Assembly: GCA_949451605.1 (NCBI GenBank)
Contig: CASTSB010000007.1
Span: forward strand, 17,676-81,675
From: an uncultured Bacilli bacterium
GTDB taxonomy: Bacteria > Bacillota_I > Bacilli_A > RF39 > UBA660
DNA length: 64,000 bases
Direction: 5' to 3'
Part shown: piece by piece, positions 7,719 to 16,925 of the stretch
How the letters are laid out: every line of letters begins with the position of its first letter
Numbering within the stretch: the first letter of the stretch is position 1
Position numbers and translations under genes: made by a program
The notes under the pieces: generated by a model
Seen by the model: the letters and a program-made list of their open reading frames with translations, nothing else
Told to the model about the DNA's origin: nothing
The model's database searches: none

Positions 7719-8686
7719 TGATAAATATCATCATTATAGCTAGGCCCACATAAAGGCAAATTAATCGATAAACTATTTCTAGAATGAGTATTTGATATTT
7801 CTAAATCACTCTTATTAAAATATTCATAACTATTATCTCCAGTATTATCCCAAGTTAAATCAACATTAAAATATTCATTATCTATTTTAACAATATTCCA
7901 AGCATGATTACCTGAAGATTCACCCACCACATAATAGCACGGAATATTTAGCCTCATTAAAATATATTGAAAAGCGCGTGAATAACCTGCACATACTGAA
8001 ACCTTGTTAACTAAAGCACTATAGGCACTTTGATTTAAAGTCGCATTTTCATCATAAACTAATTTATTAACTAAATAATTATGAACATATTTTTCCTTTT
8101 CTAAATCACTTTTATATTTTGAAGCTTTTAAAATTATATCATCTACTGCTTTTTTAAAATTACGATTACTATTTTCTAAATTGTTTGCTAATTCATTAAA
8201 TTTTAAAATTACTTGTACACAAATACCACTTATATTATATTTAAATGAATAATTATTATCTAAAAAGTAAAGTTCAGGGTGATCATAAACTACTGCTTCA
8301 ATAACTTGAGACATTTCTTCACTATTTATTTTTATAATTGGAGAAAAAGTTTTTTTCAAATTAACTGCATTTGCATAAATTTGTTTATAAAGTTTTTGCT
8401 TTTCTAAGTCAAGCATTCCATAATATGGATAAAATTCAGTATCAAAATTATACTCTTCTCCTAAACTACCATTATCAAATAAATTGTCATTTTCACCTAT
8501 TAAACTTCCAATTCCTTTAATATCGTAATTGCCACCACTTAAAGCGCTTACTAATAAAGTTCCATCATCTTTAACCTTTGTAAAAAAACTATTAGCATAT
8601 AAAGAAATATTAGAAAAATTAAAATAAACAAAAAAAGCTATAAGAAAGAAAGCTACCAAGTTTACAATTTTTTTAAGTATTCTCAA
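7715..8686 (-). CDS. Membrane-anchored transglutaminase-like protein
   Basis: The protein has an N-terminal membrane segment (LVAFFLIAFFVYFNF) and an extracellular part ending in a transglutaminase-like domain. The catalytic trio is visible as Cys in SVCAGYSRAFQYIL, His in SGNHAWNIV and Asp in FNVDLTWD. Such bacterial domains act as cysteine proteases or crosslinkers; the substrate is unknown. GGAGGG at 8699-8694 is the ribosome site, and TTG 8686-8684 lies 7 bases after it. The longer TTG at 8701 overlaps the ribosome site and is less likely. The stop is TGA inside the metK promoter. Confidence 0.8.
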   Translation of the reverse strand: MRILKKIVNLVAFFLIAFFVYFNFSNISLYANSFFTKVKDDGTLLVSALSGGNYDIKGIGSLIGENDNLFDNGSLGEEYNFDTEFYPYYGMLDLEKQKLYKQIYANAVNLKKTFSPIIKINSEEMSQVIEAVVYDHPELYFLDNNYSFKYNISGICVQVILKFNELANNLENSNRNFKKAVDDIILKASKYKSDLEKEKYVHNYLVNKLVYDENATLNQSAYSALVNKVSVCAGYSRAFQYILMRLNIPCYYVVGESSGNHAWNIVKIDNEYFNVDLTWDNTGDNSYEYFNKSDLEISNTHSRNSLSINLPLCGPSYNDDIYH

Positions 8687-8771
8687 ATAGCATCCCTCCA
8701 ATATAGCTTATTATAGTACTATAAATTTAATTACAATTGTCTATAATTTACAAATCTTTACAGTATTATTT

Positions 8772-9248
8772 TTAATCAGATTCTTCTAAATTATTCAACC
8801 AATCTTCAAATTCATAAGTACTAACTAATCTATTTTCATCAAATTTTAAGCTAATAGAGTTTTTAATTTTACATCCTGTAAGTTTTTCTATGTTTTCAAA
8901 AGTTCTTCCTAGCCACCCACCATTAGTCGCAACTGGAATAATTGTCTTATCCTTCAAAATATAAGTATGTAAAAATGTGTTTACTGGACTCGCAACACTA
9001 TACCACCATACAGGAGTACACAAAATGATTTCATCATATAAATTTAAATCAATATTTATGTCTTCTATATCAGGTTGATAATCCATAGGGACTAACTTTT
9101 CTTCTGATTGAAGTACTAAATTATAATCTTCTGAATAAGCTTCCTTAGTTTTTATTTCTACACAATCATAATTGTATTTATCTTGAATTTCTTTAGCAAT
9201 ACCTCTTGTATTATTACTATAAGAATAGAAAACAATTAATCTTTTCAT
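8772..9248 (-). CDS. Flavodoxin-like protein
   Basis: The 158-residue protein has the flavodoxin fold. The phosphate-binding loop SYSNNTRGIAKEI (9-21) follows the first strand, and TPVWWYSVASPVNTFL (about 78-93) plus TNGGWLGRTFENI form the flavin-ring loops. It is likely an FMN-binding electron carrier or a flavodoxin-type oxidoreductase. The window also encodes a pyruvate:ferredoxin/flavodoxin oxidoreductase, a possible partner, though the two are not adjacent. The ATG has a GGAGGAG ribosome site. Confidence 0.88.
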   Translation of the reverse strand: MKRLIVFYSYSNNTRGIAKEIQDKYNYDCVEIKTKEAYSEDYNLVLQSEEKLVPMDYQPDIEDINIDLNLYDEIILCTPVWWYSVASPVNTFLHTYILKDKTIIPVATNGGWLGRTFENIEKLTGCKIKNSISLKFDENRLVSTYEFEDWLNNLEESD

Positions 9249-9286
9249 ACAAACTCCTCCATATATCGATTATTATACCACGATTT

Positions 9287-10027
9287 TTAGCCGAAACATA
9301 CATCTAATATCATCATTACCAAAAATCCTAGTGCTAAAAAGATTGGGGAATACTTATAATCATCTCTTCCTTCAGGAATTAATTCATCACAAACAACATA
9401 TACCATAGCACCTGATGCAAAGCTTAATAAATATGGTAATATAGGAACTACTATCCCAGTTAGTAAAATAGTTAAAAATGCAAATATAGGCTCTACTATT
9501 CCTGATAAAGTACCGTAAATAAATGCCTTCAATTTACTACAACCACTACTTCTAAGTGGCATAGAAATTATTGCTCCCTCTGGAATATTTTGTATCGCAA
9601 TACCTAACGAAAAAACAAAAGCAGAAGTAAGAGAAACTAAATCCTTCGTAGCCAAGAAGTATGCAAAACAAACACCTACGGCCATTCCCTCCGGAATATT
9701 ATGTAAAGTAATTGCAAATATCATTTTTGATGTTTTCTTATTACTTTTTTCTAATTTCTCCGTAGCATAATTAATAAAAAACAAAAACAAAACACCAAGA
9801 AAAAAACCAAAAGCCGCTGGAAAGAAAGCAAATCTACCATATCCTTCTGACATATCAATTGCTGGTAAAAGAAGCGACCAAACTGATGCTGCAATCATTA
9901 CACCAGCCGCAAAACTAAGAAGCATCTTTTCTTTACTTTTCTTAATGTTTCCTCTCATAAAGAAAACAAAGAAAGATCCAATCATTGTACCCAAAAAAGG
10001 TATCATAATACCAAGTAGTATATTCAT
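9287..10027 (-). CDS. ZIP-family divalent metal transporter
   Basis: A 246-residue membrane protein with about eight segments. It has two copies of the ZIP signature, HNIPEGMAVGVCFAY (about 109-123) and QNIPEGAIISMPLR (about 146-159), in the metal-binding segments. ZIP carriers bring zinc, iron or manganese into the cytoplasm (ZupT is the bacterial model). Unlike many ZIPs it has little of the cytosolic histidine-rich loop. The ATG follows a GGAGGAAA ribosome site. Confidence 0.92.
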   Translation of the reverse strand: MNILLGIMIPFLGTMIGSFFVFFMRGNIKKSKEKMLLSFAAGVMIAASVWSLLLPAIDMSEGYGRFAFFPAAFGFFLGVLFLFFINYATEKLEKSNKKTSKMIFAITLHNIPEGMAVGVCFAYFLATKDLVSLTSAFVFSLGIAIQNIPEGAIISMPLRSSGCSKLKAFIYGTLSGIVEPIFAFLTILLTGIVVPILPYLLSFASGAMVYVVCDELIPEGRDDYKYSPIFLALGFLVMMILDVCFG

Positions 10028-10052
10028 ATATTTCCTCCTTTAGTAATATATG

Positions 10053-10077
10053 AAAAAAAGTAGATTGCTCTACTTTT
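10053..10077 (-). terminator. Intrinsic terminator
   Basis: On the minus strand AAGTAGA (10075-10069) pairs with TCTACTT (10064-10058) and runs into seven T residues. It ends the small gene at 10089. Confidence 0.85.
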
Positions 10078-10088
10078 ACTTTTCTTCT

Positions 10089-10349
10089 TTATTGAATCTC
10101 TTTTAATTTTGTATCTATTTTATTATTTATTTTTTCTAAAAATTCTTCAGTTAAACCTGCCAAAAAAGCATTAGGCAAATAGTTAACATCGTTATAACCT
10201 AAAACGTCATCATAAGTCGCAAGATATTCATCACTTCTAAGAAAATTCAAATAATCTTCATACTCAAGTAGTTGCATTAATTCACTCAATTTTTCATCAA
10301 TTAAATCAATCATCTCTAGTTGTTTATCATTTAAAACTCTATCTTCCAT
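10089..10349 (-). CDS. Small acidic protein, unknown
   Basis: An 86-residue, acidic, mostly helical protein that I do not recognise. It has no membrane segment, no cysteine and no known motif; the heptad-like LIDEKLSELMQLLEYEDYL suggests a helical hairpin. A ribosome-site-like GGAAGAG precedes the ATG and a strong terminator follows the stop codon, which supports a real gene. Its neighbours (map, ZIP carrier) do not suggest a job. Confidence 0.6.
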   Translation of the reverse strand: MEDRVLNDKQLEMIDLIDEKLSELMQLLEYEDYLNFLRSDEYLATYDDVLGYNDVNYLPNAFLAGLTEEFLEKINNKIDTKLKEIQ

Positions 10350-10417
10350 AATATATCTCTTCCTTAAAACTACATTACTACTTAAATTTTATCATAAATA
10401 TTTAATAAAACAAGAAA

Positions 10418-11170
10418 TTAATCAAGTCTTGGAGTCAAAATTTCATAACCATCTTTAGTTACTAACACGGTATGTTCATAATGTGCTGCTGGACTACCAT
10501 CATCAGTCTTAACTGTCCAACCATCTTCTAATTGATAAATATATCTTTTTCCAAATGTAAGCATTGGCTCAATACAAATAACCATACCTTCTTTAAGTCT
10601 TGGACCCACTCCAGGAATTCCATAATTTGGAACCTCAGGATCCTCATGCATATCTCTTCCAATACCATGCCCACATAATTCTCTAACTACTCCTAAATTA
10701 TGACTTTCTGCATATTTTTGCACAGCATTTGAAATATCACCTATTCTATTACCAACTTTTACCTCTTTTAATCCTTCATATAATGCTTTTTCAGTATGTT
10801 CCATTAAATATTTTTTATCATTATCAACTTCTCCAACAACATAAGTCCAAGCAGCATCTCCTTGATAACCTTTATATCCAATAACCATATCAATAGTTAT
10901 AATATCTCCATTTTTAAGTTTATAATTATCTGGTATACCATGAACAACTGTATCATTAACACTAGTACAAAGTGTTGCAGGATAACCTTCATAACCTTTA
11001 CAAGTTGGAACTCCACCATGTTTTACAATAAACTCTTCGGCTAGTCTATCAAGTTCCTTTGTAGTAATACCTTCTTTTATAAAAGACTTTAAATATTTAT
11101 GAGTTTTAGAAACTAACATTCCAGCTTCTCTCATTAAAGCAATTTCTCTTTCACTTTTTATAGTTATCAT
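10418..11170 (-). CDS. map: Methionine aminopeptidase type I
   Basis: The 250-residue enzyme removes the initiator methionine from new proteins. Metal ligands and motifs of the family are visible: SVNDTVVHGIP, TIDMVIGYKGYQGDAAWT (the two Asp ligands), GHGIGRDMHEDPEVPNYG (His ligand), CIEPML (Glu ligand) and YEHTVLVT near the end. Length fits the short type Ia form without an N-terminal zinc finger. A TGGAG ribosome site precedes the ATG. Confidence 0.97.
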   Translation of the reverse strand: MITIKSEREIALMREAGMLVSKTHKYLKSFIKEGITTKELDRLAEEFIVKHGGVPTCKGYEGYPATLCTSVNDTVVHGIPDNYKLKNGDIITIDMVIGYKGYQGDAAWTYVVGEVDNDKKYLMEHTEKALYEGLKEVKVGNRIGDISNAVQKYAESHNLGVVRELCGHGIGRDMHEDPEVPNYGIPGVGPRLKEGMVICIEPMLTFGKRYIYQLEDGWTVKTDDGSPAAHYEHTVLVTKDGYEILTPRLD

Positions 11171-11222
11171 TTATTAACTCCACCTCAATCGCTAATTATA
11201 TCATAAAAATAATTTTTATTCA

Positions 11223-12641
11223 CTATTTCTTTCTAAGATCTATAAATAGTGCTAACATAGGAAAAATCTCTAGTCTTCCAAAAAGCATTCCAACACTCAA
11301 TAAAACTTTAGATAAATCACTAAATAAACTAAAATTAGAAATTTCAAAACATAGTCCTACATTCGCAAATGTTGTAAAAACAGCATTTATTGTAGTCTCT
11401 AAAGAAAAACCATCAAAACTTACAATAAACATAATAAAAACTATTAATATTATATATAAAATTAAAAACTTATTATTATTTCTAACTGTATCTTCTGGAA
11501 CTTTTTTTCCTTCAAACTTAATAGTATCTACACTATTTGGATAAATAATTTTAATAAATCCCCTTTTAATACTCTTATATGCAATTATAAGTCGAGAAAT
11601 CTTAAATCCTCCACAAGTACTACCAGCACATGCACTAATAAGCATAAGCATTAGTAATATAATCCTAGAACTAGTTGGATAAATATTAATATCTCCTATT
11701 GAAAAACCAGTACTAGACATAATACTACTAACATGGAAAAAAGCTTCTAATAAACCATCAAAAGCAGATAAAAATAAATTATAAGTATTAAAAAACACTA
11801 TAATAATAGAAGTGATAAATAAGAAAAAATATACTCTTAACTCTTCACTTTTTAAAATATGTTTACCATTCTTCATCATTATAAGAAAATAAATATTAAA
11901 ATTAACTCCGAATAAAAACATAAATATTCCTATTACAATTTTATTAAATAATGAATATGTAGCAATCGATGAGTTAAGTAAAGAAAAACCACCTGTACCT
12001 GCAGTACTAAAGGATATAAGTAAACTATCAAAAACAGAACAACCACCAATTAAAAGTAAAATAAATTCAATAAATGTCAAAGCTAAATAAATAAAATATA
12101 AATAAAATAATGTTTTTTTAATACTGGGTACAAGTTTTCCCACACTAGGTCCGGGCATTTCTGCTTTTAATAAATGCATAGACTTGTCTTTAGAAGATAA
12201 AGGTATAATAGCCATTACAAAAGCTAGAACCCCCATACCACCAATAAAATGAGTAAAACTTCTCCAAAACAAAATACTTTTAGAAAGTTTTTCTACATCA
12301 TTAAATATAGTTGCTCCTGTTGTCGTAAAACCTGAAACAGTTTCAAAAAAAGCATCAACTGGATCACATAAACCACTAATTATAAAAGGTAAAGAACCAA
12401 TAAGACTTATAATTATCCAAGATAAAGAAACAATTAAAAGTCCATCCTTTGCAAACAAAGAGCCATCATTTACTTTAATTCTATTAAGTATAAGTCCCAA
12501 TAAGAGAGATACTAATTGTGGAATTAAAAAAGGTATCACAGAATTTTTATAAATCAAAGCTATTAATATAGGAAAAACAAAAAGGCTAGAAAACCCAATT
12601 AATACTTTACCAATAAACTTATAAACAATTTTCTTTCTCAT
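11223..12641 (-). CDS. trkH: TrkH/KtrB-type potassium transporter membrane subunit
   Basis: The 472-residue membrane protein has the four pore repeats of the Trk/Ktr superfamily. Selectivity-filter segments are TTTGATIF (near 107), STAGTGGFS (near 212), SSTGFSIGD (near 307) and TFANVGLCF (near 425). It conducts potassium into the cell together with the NAD-binding TrkA, which is encoded just upstream with its stop only 3 bases away, so the pair forms one operon. The ATG has a TTTGGAG ribosome site that lies inside the end of trkA. Confidence 0.95.
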   Translation of the reverse strand: MRKKIVYKFIGKVLIGFSSLFVFPILIALIYKNSVIPFLIPQLVSLLLGLILNRIKVNDGSLFAKDGLLIVSLSWIIISLIGSLPFIISGLCDPVDAFFETVSGFTTTGATIFNDVEKLSKSILFWRSFTHFIGGMGVLAFVMAIIPLSSKDKSMHLLKAEMPGPSVGKLVPSIKKTLFYLYFIYLALTFIEFILLLIGGCSVFDSLLISFSTAGTGGFSLLNSSIATYSLFNKIVIGIFMFLFGVNFNIYFLIMMKNGKHILKSEELRVYFFLFITSIIIVFFNTYNLFLSAFDGLLEAFFHVSSIMSSTGFSIGDINIYPTSSRIILLMLMLISACAGSTCGGFKISRLIIAYKSIKRGFIKIIYPNSVDTIKFEGKKVPEDTVRNNNKFLILYIILIVFIMFIVSFDGFSLETTINAVFTTFANVGLCFEISNFSLFSDLSKVLLSVGMLFGRLEIFPMLALFIDLRKK

Positions 12642-12644
12642 AAC

Positions 12645-13997
12645 TTACTCCAAAATATCATTTATATCTTTTAACTTTTTATTTTTATTAATAACAACTA
12701 TTTCATCTTTATCTTGAATAACATCATTACCAGTTGGAAATATTATATTTTTCTCTCTTCTTATTACTCCTATTAAAATACCTTTCTTTAACTTTAAATC
12801 TTTAATTTTAACATTAATTGCTTTAAAATCATTTAACACGCTAAACTCTGTCATCTCAAAAACATTATCATATTTATAAACCGCAAGGCAACTACTTCCC
12901 CCACGATTTTGTAAAGCTCTAACATATCTAACAACTTGATTAGCTGCAACTTTATGAGGAGCCACAACTGCATCAATATTTGATTTTTCAATCAACCCAT
13001 TTAACTTAATATGATTAACTTTAGTAATAATTTTAGGAACCTTTTGCAATGATGCAAACATTGAATATACTATATTTTCTTCATCAATGCTAGTTAAAGA
13101 AACAAATGCATCACACTCATCAATTCCTGCCTCATACAATACTTTTTCACTAGAAGCATCGCCATTAATAATCAAAGCTTTAGGTAATAAACTACTAAGT
13201 TCATTACATCGTTCCTTACCCATTTCAATAATTCTAACCGCCATTCCCAAATCAATTAATATCTTTGATAAATAAACACAAACACTAGAACCTCCAATAA
13301 TAAGAACCTTTTTAGTCTTTTCACTAATTAAGCCTAATACTTTTAAAAAAGCATTAATATCTTTTCTAGTACCAGAAATATAAATCTTATCCCCAATTAA
13401 CAATTTTGTAGAGCCATCAGGAATTATAGTATCCCCAACCCTTTCAATAGCAAAAACTTTTATATTAGCTCCAAACTTTTTAGAAATTGAGTCTACTGAA
13501 ACTTTATCAAGTTTAGATTTCTCTTTGATTTTAAGAGCAATTACTTCGATTCTTCCTTTTAAAAAAGTGGTAGCATCTATTGCACTTGGAATATTTAAAG
13601 TTCTAGCAATAGATGATGCCATCATCATTTCAGGATTAATAACCATTGAAAGACCTAAATCTTCTTTTAACAAATTAATAGAATTAGAATATTCAAGGGT
13701 TCTTATCCTTGCTATTGTATGCTTTGCTCCAAGTTTTTTACCTATTAAAGAACACATCAGATTTTGTTCATCTTTATTCATAACACTTATTAAGATATCT
13801 GCGTTAACAACATTAGCATCAATCAAAATATTAGAGTCAAGTCCATTACCTTCAACATAATTAACATCTAAATTATTTATAATATCCTCTTTAGCACTAA
13901 AAGAATTATCCACTAAAGTCACTTCATGATCTTCATCTACTAATTGCTTTGCTAAATATGCACCAAGCTTTCCTACTCCAACAATTATTATTTTCAT
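12645..13997 (-). CDS. trkA: Trk potassium transporter regulatory subunit
   Basis: The 450-residue cytosolic protein has two RCK halves, each with a Rossmann nucleotide-binding start (IIVGVGKLGAYLA at residue 3 and VLIIGGSSVCVYLS near 231) and a C-terminal TrkA-C ligand-binding domain (ends near 215 and 450). It gates the TrkH pore in response to NAD(H), ATP or cyclic dinucleotides in known systems. It precedes trkH with a 3-base gap, so they are co-transcribed. The tandem form is the TrkA type rather than the single-domain KtrA. Confidence 0.95.
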   Translation of the reverse strand: MKIIIVGVGKLGAYLAKQLVDEDHEVTLVDNSFSAKEDIINNLDVNYVEGNGLDSNILIDANVVNADILISVMNKDEQNLMCSLIGKKLGAKHTIARIRTLEYSNSINLLKEDLGLSMVINPEMMMASSIARTLNIPSAIDATTFLKGRIEVIALKIKEKSKLDKVSVDSISKKFGANIKVFAIERVGDTIIPDGSTKLLIGDKIYISGTRKDINAFLKVLGLISEKTKKVLIIGGSSVCVYLSKILIDLGMAVRIIEMGKERCNELSSLLPKALIINGDASSEKVLYEAGIDECDAFVSLTSIDEENIVYSMFASLQKVPKIITKVNHIKLNGLIEKSNIDAVVAPHKVAANQVVRYVRALQNRGGSSCLAVYKYDNVFEMTEFSVLNDFKAINVKIKDLKLKKGILIGVIRREKNIIFPTGNDVIQDKDEIVVINKNKKLKDINDILE

Positions 13998-14045
13998 ATC
14001 TCAATCACCATAAAGTATATTATAACAAAACAAACAAAAATATTA

Positions 14046-14074
14046 AATAAAAATAAAAGAAGAGTTTCCCCTTC
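14046..14074 (-). terminator. Weak intrinsic terminator after the NERD gene
   Basis: On the minus strand GAAG (14074-14071) and CTTC (14062-14059) with flanking A-T pairs form a short hairpin followed by a TTTTATTTTT stretch. Confidence 0.4.
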
Positions 14075-14817
14075 TATATTTCTCTTGTATATTTACACTC
14101 AGGATAATTACTACAACCTAAGAAATCTCCATATTTTCCATTCCTTTTTACTAATTTACTACCACATTTAGGGCACTTATTATCAATAACTCTTTTCTTA
14201 TTATCAACTTTTTTATCTGCTAAAGGAATATTCTTTTCTTTTATAATATTTGCTTCTTTAATTTTATTAGCCATTTCACTTAGTCCATATTTTAAGACTT
14301 CTTTATGATAATTTTTAATACAATCATCTAAAATTTCTAACTTAGTAGTTTTATCCTTTATCTCAGTACAAATGACTGCATCATTTGAAAAACAAATAAT
14401 AGGTATAAAAAATCTTTGATCAATTTCTAAAAGTTCAGATAACATTCTGATACTACTATGATTTTTATGAGTAGGATTCTTAAAATATTTTTTCTTAGTT
14501 CCATTTAGTTCAATCCACTCATCACTTCTATCATCACCATAAACTTTGCCACTAACATCAACAAATTCAATTACAAATATTCCAAATTTCGATATAACTA
14601 AATTATCAATTATATATACTTTTCTAGCAGACTTTATAGTCACATCATTAAGAAGAATATAATTGTCTTTTGGTAGTTTCCTTAAAACTTTTTTAATTGA
14701 TGCTTCACCAAAAAGATGTTTTATCTCCCTAGAAAAAATTATTATCAGAATGATCCCAACCAACAATATCCAAAATAATATATTATTAATAATATAAGTT
14801 CCAATAATCTCTCTCAT
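14074..14817 (-). CDS. NERD-domain membrane protein with C-terminal topoisomerase-type zinc finger
   Basis: The protein starts with a membrane segment (NNILFWILLVGIILIII), continues with a NERD nuclease-related domain (YIIDNLVISKFGIFVIEFVD ... GKVYGDDRSDEW) and ends with a four-cysteine finger of the topoisomerase I type (CPKCGSKLVKRNGKYGDFLGC ... CKYT). NERD domains are thought to process nucleic acid; no reaction is proven for this architecture. GTG at 14826 lies in the AGGTG ribosome site, so ATG 14817-14815 is the better start. Confidence 0.8.
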   Translation of the reverse strand: MREIIGTYIINNILFWILLVGIILIIIFSREIKHLFGEASIKKVLRKLPKDNYILLNDVTIKSARKVYIIDNLVISKFGIFVIEFVDVSGKVYGDDRSDEWIELNGTKKKYFKNPTHKNHSSIRMLSELLEIDQRFFIPIICFSNDAVICTEIKDKTTKLEILDDCIKNYHKEVLKYGLSEMANKIKEANIIKEKNIPLADKKVDNKKRVIDNKCPKCGSKLVKRNGKYGDFLGCSNYPECKYTREI

Positions 14818-14845
14818 AAACTTCACCTATAATATCAATTATAAC

Positions 14846-15613
14846 TTATTTTAAAAACTTAGAAAATAAATAACTATAATTTTCTATAAAACTTATAATA
14901 ATATTATTAATTAATAAATCAACTTCATCTGTACTAAAAATATTAAATGATGAATTATCATCTTTTGCTTCTTCATAAAACATTTTTAAATCTTTTAAAA
15001 GTAAAGGAAAATTTTTAATATCAATTTCCTCTATCTTATTAACAAATAAAGATGAATTAAAAAAAGACAAAATATCTTGATAATTAAAATTAAAGCTATA
15101 TTTATCAATTAAATATTTATTTAGAGCAGAATAATCATGATATATTCCTTTAGGATTTTTTTTACTCCAAAAATTTTCTACAGTTATTATTTCATTAGTT
15201 TTTATTATCTTAATAAAACAATTATTTTCTTTTTTAGAAGTTTCTTTATATTCTTTATCTAAAAAAATTATAATTTTTGGAAGGAATACAGAAAAGTAAT
15301 AAAAATCAGTATATAAATGAAAAAAATAACCAAAGACTGTTAAATCTTCAATTAGTTTTCCATAAGTTTTTAAAAATAAATCTAAATCAGGATACTCCAA
15401 AATATCTTGTTCATTATTTCTAAAATGAGTAACTCGCTTTTCTTTTTGAATAAGCTTTCTGATTTCTTGATCACTTAAGTTGTCAGCGTAAACATTTTGT
15501 TTAATATCTGGAAGCAAATTAGCAATAAAAAATTTTTTTGAATCTTCATCACTAAATTTTAGTTTTTTACAAAGCTCTCTTCCTACTATACTATGAATAA
15601 TAAAAGAAGGCAT
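14846..15613 (-). CDS. Zinc-dependent phospholipase C-like protein
   Basis: The 255-residue protein resembles the zinc-dependent phospholipase C / S1-P1-like helical fold: an early His (IHSIVGREL), LPDI, THFR and the later GYFFHLYTDFYYF supply a plausible set of His and Asp metal ligands. There is no signal peptide, so it is probably cytosolic. The substrate is unknown and the fold call is by motif pattern only. Its ATG overlaps the stop of the upstream small membrane protein gene by one base (TAATG), which suggests coupled translation. Confidence 0.6.
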   Translation of the reverse strand: MPSFIIHSIVGRELCKKLKFSDEDSKKFFIANLLPDIKQNVYADNLSDQEIRKLIQKEKRVTHFRNNEQDILEYPDLDLFLKTYGKLIEDLTVFGYFFHLYTDFYYFSVFLPKIIIFLDKEYKETSKKENNCFIKIIKTNEIITVENFWSKKNPKGIYHDYSALNKYLIDKYSFNFNYQDILSFFNSSLFVNKIEEIDIKNFPLLLKDLKMFYEEAKDDNSSFNIFSTDEVDLLINNIIISFIENYSYLFSKFLK

Positions 15614-15933
15614 TAGATAACAAACTTATTAGCGACTGCTCCCACTAATACTCCAAATAAAGATATAAACATGTACCAAACTGCATGAATTAATGCACTA
15701 CTATTATAATAAAGAAAAACCGAAGGTATAAATACTAATAAAACAAATATTGGATATAAATATTTTAATCTAGTCTCAGAAAGCAAAGTAATAGAACATG
15801 ATAAAATAAATGTTATCGCAAACATAAATAATACCATTCCAATTACATCAAAAGATCTTAATAATAAAGGTATAAGATAAAAAAGTACTACTTGACATAA
15901 TAAAATAATAATTTCTTTTAAATATTTTTTCAT
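15613..15933 (-). CDS. Small membrane protein, unknown
   Basis: A 106-residue protein with four predicted membrane segments and almost no soluble part. I do not recognise a family. Its stop codon overlaps the start of the phospholipase-like gene (TAATG), so the two are likely made together. The ribosome site GGGAGAG lies upstream of the ATG. Confidence 0.65.
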   Translation of the reverse strand: MKKYLKEIIILLCQVVLFYLIPLLLRSFDVIGMVLFMFAITFILSCSITLLSETRLKYLYPIFVLLVFIPSVFLYYNSSALIHAVWYMFISLFGVLVGAVANKFVI

Positions 15934-15949
15934 AATTTAATCTCTCCCA

Positions 15950-16207
15950 TTAATTCTTATCTTTAAAGTCCCACCATTTTAATTTTTCTCTCTCTGGACT
16001 TTCACTTTCAGCATATTTAACAGCCATTCTAAATACATATAATTGACATCTATCCTCTTGATAACCTTTATACTTACAATCTTCTAAATATAATTCTTCT
16101 GGATCTTTACCTTTTAAATCTTCAACACATCTTATTCCAATATTAATTAAATCTTCTCTAGTATTTTTCCCCACATATGGAATTTTTATTAAATTAGTTT
16201 TATCCAT
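15950..16207 (-). CDS. Helix-hairpin-helix (Cdd1-like) protein
   Basis: The protein (85 residues from ATG 16207) has a helix-hairpin-helix core, LIKIPYVGKNTREDLINIGI RCVEDLKGKDPEELY, followed by DCKYKGYQEDRCQLYVFRMAVKYAE, which matches the Cdd1 (pathogenicity locus) family by eye. Such domains bind DNA non-specifically or mediate protein contacts. The upstream ATG at 16222 overlaps the GAGGTG ribosome site, so ATG 16207-16205 is preferred. No partner is evident. Confidence 0.75.
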   Translation of the reverse strand: MDKTNLIKIPYVGKNTREDLINIGIRCVEDLKGKDPEELYLEDCKYKGYQEDRCQLYVFRMAVKYAESESPEREKLKWWDFKDKN

Positions 16208-16233
16208 GTTACACCTCACCATTATTATAACAC

Positions 16234-16260
16234 GAAAAAAGCAAATTACTTAATTTGCTT
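16234..16260 (-). terminator. Intrinsic terminator overlapping a stop codon
   Basis: On the minus strand AAGCAAATT (16260-16252) pairs with AATTTGCTT (16247-16239) and runs into T residues. The TAA stop of the 16250-16519 gene sits in the loop. Confidence 0.85.
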
Positions 16261-16519
16261 CCTTTTCTTTATTTTCTAAAAATCTTTCAAATGCTCTTAA
16301 ACCATAAACTGGATCATAATAATTATAATGCTCATTTAAATGAGCTAACGCAATTTTAGCAGTAACGATTAAATTATCATTAGTAACATTTGTTTTAGGA
16401 TCTACTGTACCATGCTCTAACTCAATATTTATACCATCTAAAAACTCTTCAACTGTATATTTATCAAAAGTTACTCCAAGAACAGATGCAGCATATAATG
16501 CATCATGAATATTAAACAT
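16250..16519 (-). CDS. DUF5661-family protein
   Basis: The 89-residue protein fits the DUF5661 pattern: an LGVTFDKYTVEEFLDGINIELEHG segment, then DPKTNVTNDNLIVTAKIALAHLNEH and a YYDPVYGLRAFE end. The role of this family is unknown; members are small soluble proteins found in bacteria and phages. It has its own terminator, which includes its stop codon. No membrane segment or cysteine is present. Confidence 0.75.
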   Translation of the reverse strand: MFNIHDALYAASVLGVTFDKYTVEEFLDGINIELEHGTVDPKTNVTNDNLIVTAKIALAHLNEHYNYYDPVYGLRAFERFLENKEKEAN

Positions 16520-16566
16520 ATTTTACTCACCAATAAATTATATGTTTAAATACTTAACTTTATTAA

Positions 16567-16923
16567 TTAGTTCATATAAGGATCAAAATCTTTAAGTTTG
16601 ACTCCACCTAAGTAACCATTTTCATATTTAAAACTAAATAACATACCATCTTCATCATAAGATAAATCTTTTATTTTATTTGTATTCAAATATTCATTTA
16701 ATAAATCTCTCATACAATTAATTTGTTCTTTTTCATTTAATTCTTTAAATTCTTTCGAATTAGTGCATTCTTTAATACCTTGATTTACATCATTTTTATT
16801 ATTTTGATAGGCAATATTACAATATTTCAAAGAAATACCTTTATTTGTATAAAAATAATTAAAATATATAAAACAAGCAATAATTAAAGAAGAAACTATT
16901 ATAATTAAAATATTCTTTTTCAT
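16567..16923 (-). CDS. Small membrane-anchored protein, unknown
   Basis: A 118-residue protein with an N-terminal membrane segment (ILIIIVSSLIIACFIYF) and an extracellular part with three cysteines (CNIA, GIKECT, INCMRDL). I do not recognise it. It lies immediately downstream of the FabG-like gene: GTG 16926 overlaps that gene's TAG stop, and ATG 16923-16921 follows directly, so translation is probably coupled. Confidence 0.6.
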   Translation of the reverse strand: MKKNILIIIVSSLIIACFIYFNYFYTNKGISLKYCNIAYQNNKNDVNQGIKECTNSKEFKELNEKEQINCMRDLLNEYLNTNKIKDLSYDEDGMLFSFKYENGYLGGVKLKDFDPYMN

Positions 16924-16925
16924 CA

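Noticed and set aside
13087..13860. Plus-strand open frames opposite trkA
   Set aside because: They lie wholly inside a well-supported minus-strand gene, have no ribosome sites and show no family motif.
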